A model generated the notes under the pieces. The model ran no database searches. It saw only the letters and a list, made by a program, of their open reading frames with translations, and was not told where the DNA came from. From contig NZ_PDJH01000001.1 of NCBI RefSeq assembly GCF_002564025.1, positions 2,604,001-2,668,000 on the forward strand: 64,000 nt of DNA. Reading direction: 5' to 3'. Each line of letters begins with the position of its first letter. Within the stretch, counting starts at the first letter, position 1. Of this stretch, positions 8,742-18,549 are shown in pieces. Made by a program: the position numbers and the translations under genes. The DNA comes from Flavimobilis soli (GTDB taxonomy: Bacteria > Actinomycetota > Actinomycetes > Actinomycetales > Cellulomonadaceae).

Positions 8742-10160
8742 TCAGCCCCCGATCACGCGGGCCGCCTTGTTGAGGACGCGTGCCGCGAACCGCCGCACCG
8801 AGCGACGTGCCGGGGTCGACGCCGGGAGGCGGGGCGGGGTCACAGGGAAGTCCACGCGCGGGGAGAACTTCTTGATCCAGTCGTGGTGGTGCGCGAACGA
8901 CTCGACGGTCGCGATGCGCTCGTACGCCTCGGCGCGTGCGACCGGGTCGGTCGTCGAGAGCGTGTGCACGGGGTCGGGGAACGGCAGAGCCGAGAGGCGC
9001 GTCTCGTACTCGGGGTTCGCCTTGCCCTCCTCGAACACGTGCGCGATGCCGTTCTTGCGCAGGAACGCCGCGAACTTGTCGAACCGCGCGGCGTGCCCCG
9101 CGTTGAACGCCGTGAGGTCCGTCGCCTCGTACAGCTCGGCGGCGTCGAAGCCCTCGGCCAGGTCAGGCACGGTCGTGTGCGGGATCTCGTGGTACTGGGC
9201 GAGCTCGAGCGTGCGCGAGTCGTGCGCGATCACGTGCGCGGGGGTTCCGGCGACGAGCGCCGCGATGTTGCCGTGGATCCGGGTGCCGAACGAGAAGTCC
9301 TGCGTCGCGAGGAAGCCGAACCACGTCGACGAGTCGGTGAAGAACCGCATGCGGTCCTCGACGTACAGCGGGTGGTCGATGTGCACGGGCATCTGCGGGT
9401 CGCCCGCGTCTGGGTGCGGCGTGCCGTACATCATCAGGTCGAGCGTCGCGGTGTCCTGGGGGACGTAGATCATGTGCGGGTACTTCTCGGCGTGCCGCAC
9501 CGACGCCTCGGCCATGCGCTTGACGTACGGGCTGATGTTCATCGTGAAGTGCGAGTCGGGCGAGATCGCCTCAGCGCGCTTGTGCACGGAGTGGCCCGGG
9601 CCGAGCTGGAAGAGCGACGGGCAGCCGATCACGTCGACGTGCTCGTCGCCGAAGCCGAGGGAGGCGAGGAACGTCTGCGTGTGCTCGCCGCGCACGCCGA
9701 TCGACGCGGAGCGGTCGAGGACGGCGGTCAGGAAGCGGGCGACCATGGGCCGCTCGTCGTCCTTCAGGCGGGGGAGCGGGTTCTTGAGGCTGCGCGGTCC
9801 GCCGGCGACGCCGACCCCGACGACGGTGACGGGGATCTTGAGCCCCTCGATGACCTCGGTCAGGCGTTCGAGGTTCCCCATGAACGAGGTGCGGAACGCG
9901 TTGGCCAGCGGGATGACGAAGTGGTCGAACTGCTCGTTGATCTGGTCGACGTACCACGGCGTGACGCCGGGGCGCTCGCTGAGGAACGCGTTCGGGACGA
10001 CCTCGGTGCCGGGCACCGACAGGAGCTTGTGCATCGAGTCGCCGAAGACCAGGTTGCCGACGTTCTTGCCCCACACCCCCTTGGGGAACGCGCCGCGGGC
10101 GACCTCGGGCGACAGGACCTCGAAGGGGTCCTTGCCTGCTCTGAGCAGAATCCTGGGCAC
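8742..10160 (-). CDS. polysaccharide pyruvyl transferase family protein, second copy
   Basis: A 472-residue paralogue of the 5654-6931 protein: VPRILLRAGKD at the start, GKNVGNLVFGDSMHKLL, VTVVGVGVAGG, SIGVRGEHTQTFL, VDVIGCPSLF and FGTRIHGNIAALVAGTPA line up in order. It carries about 50 extra C-terminal residues with a basic end. I place the start at GTG 10160 because GAGGAG (10166-10171) lies five bases upstream and the sequence then aligns with the paralogue start; upstream codons are Arg/Pro-rich and not homologous. Two pyruvyl transferases imply two acceptor sugars or two polymers. Confidence 0.85.
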   Translation of the reverse strand: MPRILLRAGKDPFEVLSPEVARGAFPKGVWGKNVGNLVFGDSMHKLLSVPGTEVVPNAFLSERPGVTPWYVDQINEQFDHFVIPLANAFRTSFMGNLERLTEVIEGLKIPVTVVGVGVAGGPRSLKNPLPRLKDDERPMVARFLTAVLDRSASIGVRGEHTQTFLASLGFGDEHVDVIGCPSLFQLGPGHSVHKRAEAISPDSHFTMNISPYVKRMAEASVRHAEKYPHMIYVPQDTATLDLMMYGTPHPDAGDPQMPVHIDHPLYVEDRMRFFTDSSTWFGFLATQDFSFGTRIHGNIAALVAGTPAHVIAHDSRTLELAQYHEIPHTTVPDLAEGFDAAELYEATDLTAFNAGHAARFDKFAAFLRKNGIAHVFEEGKANPEYETRLSALPFPDPVHTLSTTDPVARAEAYERIATVESFAHHHDWIKKFSPRVDFPVTPPRLPASTPARRSVRRFAARVLNKAARVIGG

Positions 10161-10198
10161 GCGGGCTCCTCGGCGACGGGGCTGTGGGGGACGCCGAC

Positions 10199-10204
10199 AC
10201 CTTA
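10199..10204 (-). promoter_or_regulatory. -10 element for the second pyruvyl transferase
   Basis: TAAGGT on the minus strand, 38 bases upstream of the GTG start at 10160. It fits TAnnnT; no clear -35 was identified. Confidence 0.4.
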
Positions 10205-10256
10205 ACCCGGGTGACACGCCGGGGTGAACGTGACGAAGGCCCCAGGGCCAGCAGGA

Positions 10257-12203
10257 TCAGGCGATCGACGTGACCCAGGAGGCGGGGAGGCCGAGGAGCG
10301 AGCGGAGCTGGTCAGCCTTCTTGGTGACGGAGACCTTCGTGCCGTTCGTGGTCGTCGCGGTGAGCGTCTTCATCTGGCCGCTCGAGTAGGTCGCGGTGAC
10401 GTCGACCCGCACGATGTCCTTGACGCCGAAGATCGACTGCGCCTTGGCCTGGGTGAGGGAGCGCGTCCACGCGCGCATCGGGTTGTCGTCGGTGAGGGAG
10501 TAGCGGTCGTCCACGGAGCGCAGGTAGCCGACCTTCGACGACCAGACGTCCTCGCTGTTGGCGGTGCGGCCGCCGCTCGAGGAGTAGTAGTAGGCGTTGA
10601 CGAGGCTGCCGGAGGCGAGGAGGAGCTGGGCGGACGTCGATGACGTGACGGTCGCGTCGACGGCAGCGACCCATTTCTTGCCCCAGACGGCGTTCGTGCC
10701 CTCACTCTCCTTCTTCCATCCGGTGAAGTTCTGCGAGCGGGTGTCGTCCCAGAGGTGGCAGTCGCACGTCGCCTTGCGCTTCGCGGTCGCGGCGGCGGTC
10801 GCGTAGTTGCGGCCCGCGATGGCCTGCGCCTGGAGAGCGGCGGAGTCCCAGGAGGACGGCATCTCCCCGAGGCCGTAGAGGTACTCGGTGTTGAGCCGGA
10901 GCTCGTTGACGACGTTGAGGTGGCCGTTGATGACACGCACGGTCATCCGGCCGTGCCGGTAGGTGCCGTGCGTGCCGGACAGGCTCGCGACAGCCTTGGT
11001 GCCGGTCGAGGAGTAGTACCGGGTTCCGGTCCAGTGCAGGCGCAGGACGGAGCGGTCGCCGGTCCAGCTCGCGCTCGGATACGTGGTCCCGCCGACGACA
11101 GCGACGGGGTTGCCGCCGACAACCTTGAGCGTGACCTTCGAGGACTTGTCGCCGGTCACGAGGGTCGTGCCCTCGCCGCTTCGCAGGCGCCAGGAGCCAG
11201 CGTTGACCGAGAAGGTCGTGGTCGCGGCGTCGGACGCGCCGAAGACCTGGACCGCGACGTCCTCGGGGGTCGTGGCCGTCGTGACCTTCGCGCCCGTGTA
11301 GTAGTGGCTGAGGATCTGGGCGGCGGTCTTGCCCTCCTGGGCCATCCGGTAGGCGCCGTACTGCGACATGCCGATGCCGTGCCCGTAGCCGGAGCCCTTG
11401 ACGGTGAACGACGCGGGCGGGGTCTTCGGCGTGTTCTGGGGCGGGTTGCTCGTCGTCGTCGTGTCGTCGGGGGCGTTGTTCTTCGGCGGCTGGCCGTTGC
11501 TCTTCGGCGCGTCGGTCGTCGGCGCTGAGACGGCGACCTTGACGGTCTTGCTGCGCACCCCGAGCCCGGTCGTCGTGACGCGGTACGACGTCGTCGCTGC
11601 GGGCTTGACGGTGAACTTCGCCTTGCCGGACGCCACGGCCGTGCGCGAGAGCGTGACCCAGCCGGACGACGTCTTGTGCTGGAGCTGGACGGTGCCCTTC
11701 GCGACGAGGCGGCCCTGGGCGCGGTAGGTCGCGGTGATCGTGCTCGCGGCGCCTGGCGCGATCGTCGGCTTCGACGCCTTCACGGCGATCGACGAGCGCA
11801 CGGTGACCTTCTTGGTCGCCGAGCGGGTGTTGCCGGTGAGCGTGACGAAGCGGTACCGCGTCGTGACCTTGGGCGTGACGACGACGCTCGCCTTCCCGTT
11901 CTTGGGCTTGACCGTGCGGACCGTCTTCCAGCCGCCCGTCGTCCTCGCCTGGAGGCGCACGGAGCAGCAGGTGACGGGCTTCTTGCCCTGGCGGTAGGCG
12001 ACCTTGAGCGTGACCTTGCCGCCCCGGTCGACCTTCGTCGCGCTCTGGCTCGCGGTGAGGGTCACCTTGGCGGCGGCGTCGGCCGTGGGGGCGGGCGCGC
12101 CGACGACCCCGACGGTGCCGAGCAGGGCGACGAGCGCGACGGCGAGCGAGAGCCGGGAGCCCGGGCGGTGGCGTGCGGCGGACGACGGGGGAGCGGGACG
12201 CAT
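10257..12203 (-). CDS. secreted SpoIID/LytB-domain protein
   Basis: A 648-residue protein. A basic start and hydrophobic segment ([20 protein letters not shown]) form a signal peptide. Two Thr/Lys-rich Ig-like repeats follow, then a Pro/Asn linker and a SpoIID/LytB domain ([48 protein letters not shown]). In Bacillus SpoIID is a peptidoglycan lytic transglycosylase, and the domain is common in exported proteins of non-sporulating actinobacteria, so a wall-remodelling role is likely. The start is ATG 12203, directly before the signal peptide. It lacks a good ribosome site, so a leaderless or unusual start is possible; the open frame upstream has no domain content. Confidence 0.75.
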   Translation of the reverse strand: MRPAPPSSAARHRPGSRLSLAVALVALLGTVGVVGAPAPTADAAAKVTLTASQSATKVDRGGKVTLKVAYRQGKKPVTCCSVRLQARTTGGWKTVRTVKPKNGKASVVVTPKVTTRYRFVTLTGNTRSATKKVTVRSSIAVKASKPTIAPGAASTITATYRAQGRLVAKGTVQLQHKTSSGWVTLSRTAVASGKAKFTVKPAATTSYRVTTTGLGVRSKTVKVAVSAPTTDAPKSNGQPPKNNAPDDTTTTSNPPQNTPKTPPASFTVKGSGYGHGIGMSQYGAYRMAQEGKTAAQILSHYYTGAKVTTATTPEDVAVQVFGASDAATTTFSVNAGSWRLRSGEGTTLVTGDKSSKVTLKVVGGNPVAVVGGTTYPSASWTGDRSVLRLHWTGTRYYSSTGTKAVASLSGTHGTYRHGRMTVRVINGHLNVVNELRLNTEYLYGLGEMPSSWDSAALQAQAIAGRNYATAAATAKRKATCDCHLWDDTRSQNFTGWKKESEGTNAVWGKKWVAAVDATVTSSTSAQLLLASGSLVNAYYYSSSGGRTANSEDVWSSKVGYLRSVDDRYSLTDDNPMRAWTRSLTQAKAQSIFGVKDIVRVDVTATYSSGQMKTLTATTTNGTKVSVTKKADQLRSLLGLPASWVTSIA

Positions 12204-12313
12204 GGAGACAGTGTGCAGAACGAACGGCCCTGATAAAAGAGCGCGGCTCACATTCACTCGTGCCTCAGCAGCCACGTGGGCGGGCATCGCGGTCAAACGG
12301 GACGGAACACCCT

Positions 12314-12351
12314 CGCGGCCCGTGGGCCGCGGTCCGGCACGACGTCGTGCC
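12314..12351. repeat. two adjacent perfect palindromes upstream of ahcY
   Basis: The first has 8-base arms CGCGGCCC and GGGCCGCG around GT (12314-12331). The second is a 16-base perfect palindrome, GGCACGAC followed by GTCGTGCC (12336-12351). They lie mid-way in the 253-base divergent gap between the SpoIID gene and ahcY. They could be a regulator site pair or a stable hairpin pair. No other element is evident in the gap apart from the ahcY -10. Confidence 0.4.
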
Positions 12352-12416
12352 TCCCCGCGGACGCGGCGCGCAGACGCGGGTCCCGGACGCGCTGCGACCG
12401 CGTCAGGGGCGCGCGA

Positions 12417-12422
12417 TAGCCT
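12417..12422 (+). promoter_or_regulatory. -10 element for ahcY
   Basis: TAGCCT 34 bases before the ahcY ATG fits the TAnnnT -10. The implied leader is about 27 bases and includes the GGGAGAAG ribosome site. No SAH-riboswitch-like structure is apparent. Confidence 0.45.
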
Positions 12423-12456
12423 TGGACCACCCGTCCGGTCCACCACTGGGAGAAGC

Positions 12457-13944
12457 ATGTCCACGTTCGACGAGGTTCCTGGCCGCTACAAGGTGCGCTC
12501 GCTCGCGCTCGCCGAGGCGGGGCGCCACCAGATCCGCCTCGCCGAGCACGAGATGCCCGGCCTCATGGCGCTGCGCGCCGAGTACGGCCCGAGCCAGCCG
12601 CTCGCGGGTGCCCGCATCGCCGGCTCGCTCCACATGACGGTGCAGACGGCCGTCCTCATCGAGACCCTCGTCGACCTGGGCGCCGAGGTGCGCTGGGCGT
12701 CGTGCAACATCTTCTCGACCCAGGATGAGGCCGCCGCCGCGATCGCCGTAGGCCGCGACGGCACCCCGGACGCCCCTGCGGGCGTCCCCGTGTTCGCCTG
12801 GAAGGGCGAGAGCCTCGAGGAGTACTGGGACTGCACCGAGCAGATCATGCTCTGGCCCACCGAGGACGGCGGGGTGCAGGGCCCCAACATGATCCTCGAC
12901 GACGGCGGCGACGCGACGATGCTCGTCCACCTGGGCGTCGAGTACGAGGCAGCGGGCGCCGTGCCCGCCGACACCGCCGAGGGCGACCTCGACCACTCCC
13001 ACGAGATGAACGTCGTGCGCGCCGTCCTGCGCCGCTCGCTCGCGACGGACCCGCAGCGCTGGACCCGCATCGCGCCCGCGATCCTCGGCGTGACCGAGGA
13101 GACGACGACGGGCGTGCACCGCCTCTACCACCTCGCCGAGAAGGGCGAGCTGCTCTTCCCCGCGATCAACGTCAACGACTCCGTCACCAAGTCGAAGTTC
13201 GACAACAAGTACGGGATCCGCCACTCGCTGCCCGACGGCATCAACCGCGCGACCGACGTCCTCATCGGCGGCAAGGTCGCGTTCGTCGCCGGCTACGGCG
13301 ACGTCGGCAAGGGCGCCGCCGAGGCGTTCCGTGGCCAGGGCGCGCGCGTCATCGTCTCCGAGGTCGACCCGATCTGCGCGCTCCAGGCCGCGATGGACGG
13401 CTTCCAGGTCGCACGCATCGAGGACGTCCTCGACGAGGCCGACTTCTTCATCACGACGACCGGCAACTTCGGTGTCATCACGGCCGACCACATGGCCGCG
13501 ATGAAGGACAAGGCGATCGTCGGCAACATCGGTCACTTCGACAACGAGATCGACATGGCCGGCCTCGCGCGGATCCCCGGCATCACCCGCACCGAGATCA
13601 AGCCACAGGTCCACGAGTGGACCTTCCCCGACGGCCGCTCGATCATCGTGCTGTCCGAGGGCCGCCTGCTCAACCTCGGCAACGCGACCGGCCACCCGTC
13701 GTTCGTCATGAGCAACTCGTTCACCAACCAGGTCATCGGGCAGATCGAGCTCTACACGAAGGCCGGGGGCCCGGACGCGTACGCGACCGACGTCTTCCGC
13801 CTGCCGAAGGTCCTCGACGAGAAGGTCGCGCGCCTCCACCTCGATGCGCTCGGCGTCCGGCTCACCGAGCTGAGCCCGGCGCAGGCGGACTACCTCGGTG
13901 TCAAGGTCGAGGGCCCGTACAAGCCGGAGCACTACCGCTACTGA
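12457..13944 (+). CDS. ahcY: adenosylhomocysteinase
   Basis: A 495-residue S-adenosylhomocysteine hydrolase. It splits SAH into homocysteine and adenosine with bound NAD, keeping the methylation cycle running in the cytoplasm. Diagnostic stretches are [20 protein letters not shown], the substrate region [20 protein letters not shown] with [16 protein letters not shown], the NAD loop [13 protein letters not shown] and the terminal KPEHYRY. The length is normal for the family. The start is ATG 12457 with GGGAGAAG just upstream; the frame is open further 5' but not homologous. It is a single-gene unit closed by a strong terminator. Confidence 0.97.
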   Translation: MSTFDEVPGRYKVRSLALAEAGRHQIRLAEHEMPGLMALRAEYGPSQPLAGARIAGSLHMTVQTAVLIETLVDLGAEVRWASCNIFSTQDEAAAAIAVGRDGTPDAPAGVPVFAWKGESLEEYWDCTEQIMLWPTEDGGVQGPNMILDDGGDATMLVHLGVEYEAAGAVPADTAEGDLDHSHEMNVVRAVLRRSLATDPQRWTRIAPAILGVTEETTTGVHRLYHLAEKGELLFPAINVNDSVTKSKFDNKYGIRHSLPDGINRATDVLIGGKVAFVAGYGDVGKGAAEAFRGQGARVIVSEVDPICALQAAMDGFQVARIEDVLDEADFFITTTGNFGVITADHMAAMKDKAIVGNIGHFDNEIDMAGLARIPGITRTEIKPQVHEWTFPDGRSIIVLSEGRLLNLGNATGHPSFVMSNSFTNQVIGQIELYTKAGGPDAYATDVFRLPKVLDEKVARLHLDALGVRLTELSPAQADYLGVKVEGPYKPEHYRY

Positions 13945-13980
13945 CGCGAGCGCTCGCCTCCGGCGCGAGCCTGCACACGC

Positions 13981-14010
13981 GAAGCCCGGACCCTCAGGGG
14001 TCCGGGCTTC
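13981..14010. terminator. terminator after ahcY
   Basis: A 13-base perfect stem (13981-13993 with 13998-14010) with the tetraloop TCAG, 36 bases after the ahcY stop and before the convergent RDD gene end at 14074. Confidence 0.88.
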
Positions 14011-14073
14011 GGTCGTCTCGCGCTCGTGTCGAGCTGCACCGATGCGCCCGGCGAGGCGCTCCAGGGCCGGGCG

Positions 14074-14889
14074 TCAGCTCAGGGGGTCTGGCACGCCGTA
14101 CGGCAGGCGGTGGATCATCTCCTCCTGCTCGCGCGCGAGCGCACGCGCCCGCTGCGCGGCAGCCCACTCGCGGTCCCGACGAGCGGCGAGCACGGCCATG
14201 AGGAACGCCTCCGGGTGGGTCCCCGAGGGCGGGCCCGGCGCGACGAGCTCTTCGACCTCCGCGGCGAGTGACATCCCGAGCCGCGCCCGGGACTGCGCCG
14301 CGAGGCGCGGTGCCCGTCCGAGGAACTGGCGCACTGCGAGCGCGAGACCGTCCGGCAGCCGACGGATGTCGGCCTGCGCCGCCCATCCGGCGAGCTCCGG
14401 CGGCATCGCGACCGTCGCGTTGTCGACGGCACCGCCGCGCGTCCGCACCGCGTGGGTCCCAGCGAGCAGGTCACCGACCCGCTTCCCGGACGGGTGGGCG
14501 AGCGACACGATCAGCGCGACCGAACCACCCGTGAGCCAGATCTCCCCGAGGCCGACGAGCGACCGGACGAGGGCGTGGCGCAGACGAACCGGGCCGCCGT
14601 CGTCCCGCACGATGCGGATCCCCATGACGAGCTTGCCGAGGGAGGCGCCCCGGCTGAGCGTCTCGACCGCCGTGGGGATCACGACGAGCAGCAGGACGAC
14701 GCTCACGATCCCGATGATCGCCAGGGCGTAGTCCGACAGGGTGTCCACCTGCCCCAGCACGACGACTCCTGCGAACGTCAGCAGCCCGAGCGCGATCAGG
14801 TCGATCGCGAAGCCGACGGCTCGCGTCGCGAACGACGCGGGCCGTGCGTCGACGACGACGCCCTCGCCGATGATGATGCCCTCGCGCAC
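14074..14889 (-). CDS. RDD family membrane protein
   Basis: A 271-residue protein. The N-terminal 150 residues hold an RDD-type membrane domain: ATRAVGFAIDLIALG opens the first helix, a second helix follows (ALAIIGIVSVVLLLVVIP), then SLGKLVMGIRIVRDDG and a third hydrophobic stretch ending GKRVGDLLAGT. The C-terminal 110 residues are soluble and Arg/Glu-rich. The function of most RDD proteins is unknown; ion/proton antiport has been shown for some. The start is GTG 14889 with GGGGGAG six bases upstream. It is divergent from the SpoIIM-like gene by 68 bases, and the pair is typical of the actinobacterial MoxR/DUF58 neighbourhood that follows. Confidence 0.8.
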   Translation of the reverse strand: MREGIIIGEGVVVDARPASFATRAVGFAIDLIALGLLTFAGVVVLGQVDTLSDYALAIIGIVSVVLLLVVIPTAVETLSRGASLGKLVMGIRIVRDDGGPVRLRHALVRSLVGLGEIWLTGGSVALIVSLAHPSGKRVGDLLAGTHAVRTRGGAVDNATVAMPPELAGWAAQADIRRLPDGLALAVRQFLGRAPRLAAQSRARLGMSLAAEVEELVAPGPPSGTHPEAFLMAVLAARRDREWAAAQRARALAREQEEMIHRLPYGVPDPLS

Positions 14890-14944
14890 GTGCTCCCCCG
14901 CTGGTCTCTCCGGACGTCGCCGCCCCGCAGCGACGCGCTCTCGA

Positions 14945-14950
14945 TAGGGT
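14945..14950 (+). promoter_or_regulatory. -10 element, leaderless SpoIIM-like gene
   Basis: TAGGGT followed by seven bases and then the GTG start at 14958. The spacing puts the predicted transcript start on the start codon, and there is no ribosome site. Confidence 0.6.
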
Positions 14951-14957
14951 ACCGCCC

Positions 14958-15944
14958 GTGGACCTGGACGCCTTCAGCGAGACGCACGCCCCGGAGTGGG
15001 ACCGCCTGGCCGAGCTCACGCGACGACGCGTGCTCGACGGCGCGGAGGCGGACGAGCTCGCCCGGCTCTACCAGCTGACCGCGACGCACCTGTCGATGGT
15101 GCGCTCCGCTGCACCCGACCCGGCACTCATCTCGAAGCTCTCGACGCTCGTCTCGCGCGCCCGCGCCCGGATCGCCGGAGCGCACGAGCCCGCCTGGTCG
15201 GACGTCAAGCGCTTCGCGCTCGTCTCCGCCCCGGCGGCCCTCTACCGGATCCGCTGGTGGACCCACGCGGTCACGGCGGCGTGCGTGATCATCGGCGTCG
15301 TCGCCGGGATCACCGCGGTCAACGACCCGAGCGTGCTCGCGATCCTCGGCACGCCCTCCGAGCGCGCTCACTACGTCGAGGAGCAGTTCGCCGCCTACTA
15401 CGACCCGGGGCTCGGGTTCGCCGGCCGCGTGTGGACCAACAACGCCTGGATCGCCGCGCAGTGCGTCGCGTTCGGCATCTCCGGGCTCTGGCCCGCATAC
15501 GTCCTGTTCGCCAACGCGGTCCAGGTCGGTGCGACGGGCGGCATGATGGCCGAGGCGGGCCGCCTCGACATCTTCTTCTCGCTGATCCTGCCGCACGGCC
15601 TCCTCGAGCTCACCGCCGTCTTCGTCGCCGGGGCTGCTGGCCTGAGGCTGTTCTGGACGCTCGTGTCGCCGGGGCGCAGGCCGCGCAGCCTCGCGCTCGC
15701 CCAAGAGGGGCGTGCGCTCTTCACGGTGGCGGTGTCGCTCGTCGTGGTGCTCGGCGTCTCCGGGGTCATCGAGGGCTTCGTGACCGGGTCGGGGCTCTAC
15801 TGGTGGCTCAAGATCCTCATCGGCGCGCTGGCGCTCGCCGCGTTCTGGACCTACGTGACGGTCTTCGGCCGCCGGGCGGTCGCTGGTGGCGAGACCGGCG
15901 ACCTCACGGAGGACCACGCCGGGGCGGCCCTGCCATACGCCTGA
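14958..15944 (+). CDS. stage II sporulation protein M-like membrane protein
   Basis: A 328-residue integral membrane protein of the SpoIIM/DUF95 type. A soluble helical N-terminus of about 95 residues precedes membrane segments (AVTAACVIIGVVAGITAV, WIAAQCVAFGISGLWPAYVL, LTAVFVAGAAGLRLFWTL, LFTVAVSLVVVLGVSGVIEG, ILIGALALAAFWTYVTVF). The conserved core includes FANAVQVGATGGMM and LILPHGLLELTAVF. In Bacillus, SpoIIM belongs to the DMP machine that remodels peptidoglycan during engulfment. This organism class does not make endospores, so the role is different and unknown. GTG 14958 appears leaderless. Confidence 0.8.
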   Translation: MDLDAFSETHAPEWDRLAELTRRRVLDGAEADELARLYQLTATHLSMVRSAAPDPALISKLSTLVSRARARIAGAHEPAWSDVKRFALVSAPAALYRIRWWTHAVTAACVIIGVVAGITAVNDPSVLAILGTPSERAHYVEEQFAAYYDPGLGFAGRVWTNNAWIAAQCVAFGISGLWPAYVLFANAVQVGATGGMMAEAGRLDIFFSLILPHGLLELTAVFVAGAAGLRLFWTLVSPGRRPRSLALAQEGRALFTVAVSLVVVLGVSGVIEGFVTGSGLYWWLKILIGALALAAFWTYVTVFGRRAVAGGETGDLTEDHAGAALPYA

Positions 15945-15963
15945 CGGCAGCGCCGTCGGCGGG

Positions 15964-16086
15964 TCAGAGGAAGAGCATCCCGAACGCCGGGAGAGCGACG
16001 GCGGCGAGCATGGAGACCGCGACGATCAGCGCGACGCGGCGCTGGTGGCGCTGCCGGGCAGCGGGGCTGGAGTACCTGCGCATCAT
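15964..16086 (-). CDS. 40-residue single-pass membrane protein
   Basis: A small frame from ATG 16086 to TGA at 15964-15966. The first 17 residues are strongly basic (MMRRYSSPAARQRHQRR) and are followed by one hydrophobic helix (VALIVAVSMLAAVALPAFGM) to the end. The -10-like CAGACT (16093-16098) lies six bases before the ATG, the spacing seen at other leaderless genes here. It sits between the convergent SpoIIM-like gene and the end of the DUF58 gene. It could be a small accessory subunit of that membrane cluster. I do not recognise a family; conservation in relatives would settle it. Confidence 0.5.
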   Translation of the reverse strand: MMRRYSSPAARQRHQRRVALIVAVSMLAAVALPAFGMLFL

Positions 16087-16092
16087 GCCCAC

Positions 16093-16098
16093 AGTCTG
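16093..16098 (-). promoter_or_regulatory. -10-like element for the 40-residue membrane protein
   Basis: CAGACT on the minus strand, six bases (GTGGGC) before ATG 16086. It departs from TAnnnT only at the first base, as does the CACACT upstream of mtrA. Confidence 0.35.
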
Positions 16099-16130
16099 CC
16101 AGGGGCCGACCGGCTCGTGCGCCGGGGCCG

Positions 16131-17423
16131 TCAGAGGCGGCCGGCAGCCTTGAGCGTCAGGTAGAGGTCGGCAAGAGCGGGCGCGAGGGACTCGGGCACC
16201 TCGTGGAGCACCTCGGCACCGTGGCGCCGCAGGACGACGGACGCGGCGGTGCGCTCGAGCTCGGTGCGCTCGACGGCCGCGGCGTCGAACAGCGCGGCGG
16301 AGTCGGTGCGGTCGGTGCGAAGCTCCTCGAGCTCCGGGTCCCGCACTGACGCGACGACGACGACGTGGTCCTGGGCGAGGCGGCCCAGGACGGGCAGGAG
16401 GCCGGACTCGACCGGCGCAGGGTCCGTCGTCGTCAGCAGGACGACGAGCGCGCGGTGCGACAGACGCTGCCGGATCGCGGCCACGAGCGCCGGCCAGTCG
16501 GTCTCGAGCAGCTCGGGCTCGACAGGCGCGAGGGCGTCGGCGAGCGCGGGCATCAGCCGCGGCCCTTGTGCGCCTGCGACGCGAGCGCGGACGCGGCGGT
16601 CGAACGCCATGACCTCGACGCGGTCGCCCCCGCGGGACGCGAGGGCGGCCAGCAGGAGGGTCGCCTCGATGCTCGCGTCGAGGCGCGGCTCCTCGCCGAC
16701 ACGCGCTGCCGACGTACGGCCCGAGTCGACGACGATCATGACGCGACGGTCACGCTCGGGCCGCCACGTGCGCACGACCACCTCGCTGCGTCGCGCCGTC
16801 GCGCGCCAGTCGATCGAGCGGACGTCGTCGCCGATCACGTACTCGCGCAGCGAGTCGAACTCGGTGCCCTCCCCGCGCACCTGGACGGCCGCACGGCCGT
16901 CCATCTCGCGCAGCCGTGCGAGGCGGGACGGCAGGTGGCGCCGGGAGCGGAACGGCGGCAGGACGCGCAGGCGCGCCTCGACGTCCCGGGTGGACTGCCG
17001 CCCCGCGAGCCCGAGCGGGCCGATCGACCGGACCGTCACCCCGGCGGCGTGACGGTCGCCCCGTCGCGTCGGCACGAGGACCGTGCGCAGCCGCGCCGAC
17101 TCGCCCGCAGGCAGGCTGAAGGAGTGCACGGGCTCGACGGCCCCGGCAGACGGCTGCCAGGCGTCGCGCAGACGGCCGCGCGCCTTGCGCCCCGCGCCGT
17201 TCGTGACCGTGACGGTGCACGTCGCCTGCTCGTCGAGACGCACGGCGTCGGGCACCGAGCGCTGCACCGAGAGGCGCGGCGTCGGCACGGCGAGCAACGC
17301 GTCCAGGACGCACAGCACGACGACCGCGAGCAGCCACGTGAGGACGGTCGAGCCCTCCGGACGCAGCAGCACGGCGATCGCTCCGAGCGCGGCCAGCGCG
17401 ACCGCGCGGCCCGTCACGACCAC
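16131..17423 (-). CDS. DUF58 domain-containing protein
   Basis: About 430 residues. Two N-terminal hydrophobic segments (AVALAALGAIAVLL, VLTWLLAVVVLCVLDALLAV) anchor a cytoplasmic part with a beta-sandwich stretch and then a von Willebrand-like DUF58 core: EFDSLREYVIGDDVRSIDW near residue 190, then VMIVVDSGRTS with a MIDAS-like DSGRTS and SHRALVVLLTTTDPA. DUF58 proteins work with MoxR AAA+ ATPases, possibly in metal insertion or complex assembly. The first GTG (17423) lies four bases after AGGAGG and another GTG (17417) ten bases after; either may be used. It follows moxR by 40 bases in the same operon. Confidence 0.8.
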   Translation of the reverse strand: MVVTGRAVALAALGAIAVLLRPEGSTVLTWLLAVVVLCVLDALLAVPTPRLSVQRSVPDAVRLDEQATCTVTVTNGAGRKARGRLRDAWQPSAGAVEPVHSFSLPAGESARLRTVLVPTRRGDRHAAGVTVRSIGPLGLAGRQSTRDVEARLRVLPPFRSRRHLPSRLARLREMDGRAAVQVRGEGTEFDSLREYVIGDDVRSIDWRATARRSEVVVRTWRPERDRRVMIVVDSGRTSAARVGEEPRLDASIEATLLLAALASRGGDRVEVMAFDRRVRARVAGAQGPRLMPALADALAPVEPELLETDWPALVAAIRQRLSHRALVVLLTTTDPAPVESGLLPVLGRLAQDHVVVVASVRDPELEELRTDRTDSAALFDAAAVERTELERTAASVVLRRHGAEVLHEVPESLAPALADLYLTLKAAGRL

Positions 17424-17463
17424 GAAGCCTCCTGACGGGTGCGAGCAGGCAGGGGCGACGCGG

Positions 17464-18545
<1,082 letters not shown>

Positions 18546-18549
<4 letters not shown>

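Noticed and set aside
12204..12456. Possible SAH riboswitch upstream of ahcY
   Set aside because: The region has simple palindromes but I could not see the conserved SAH-aptamer segments. The leader after the likely -10 is only about 27 bases.
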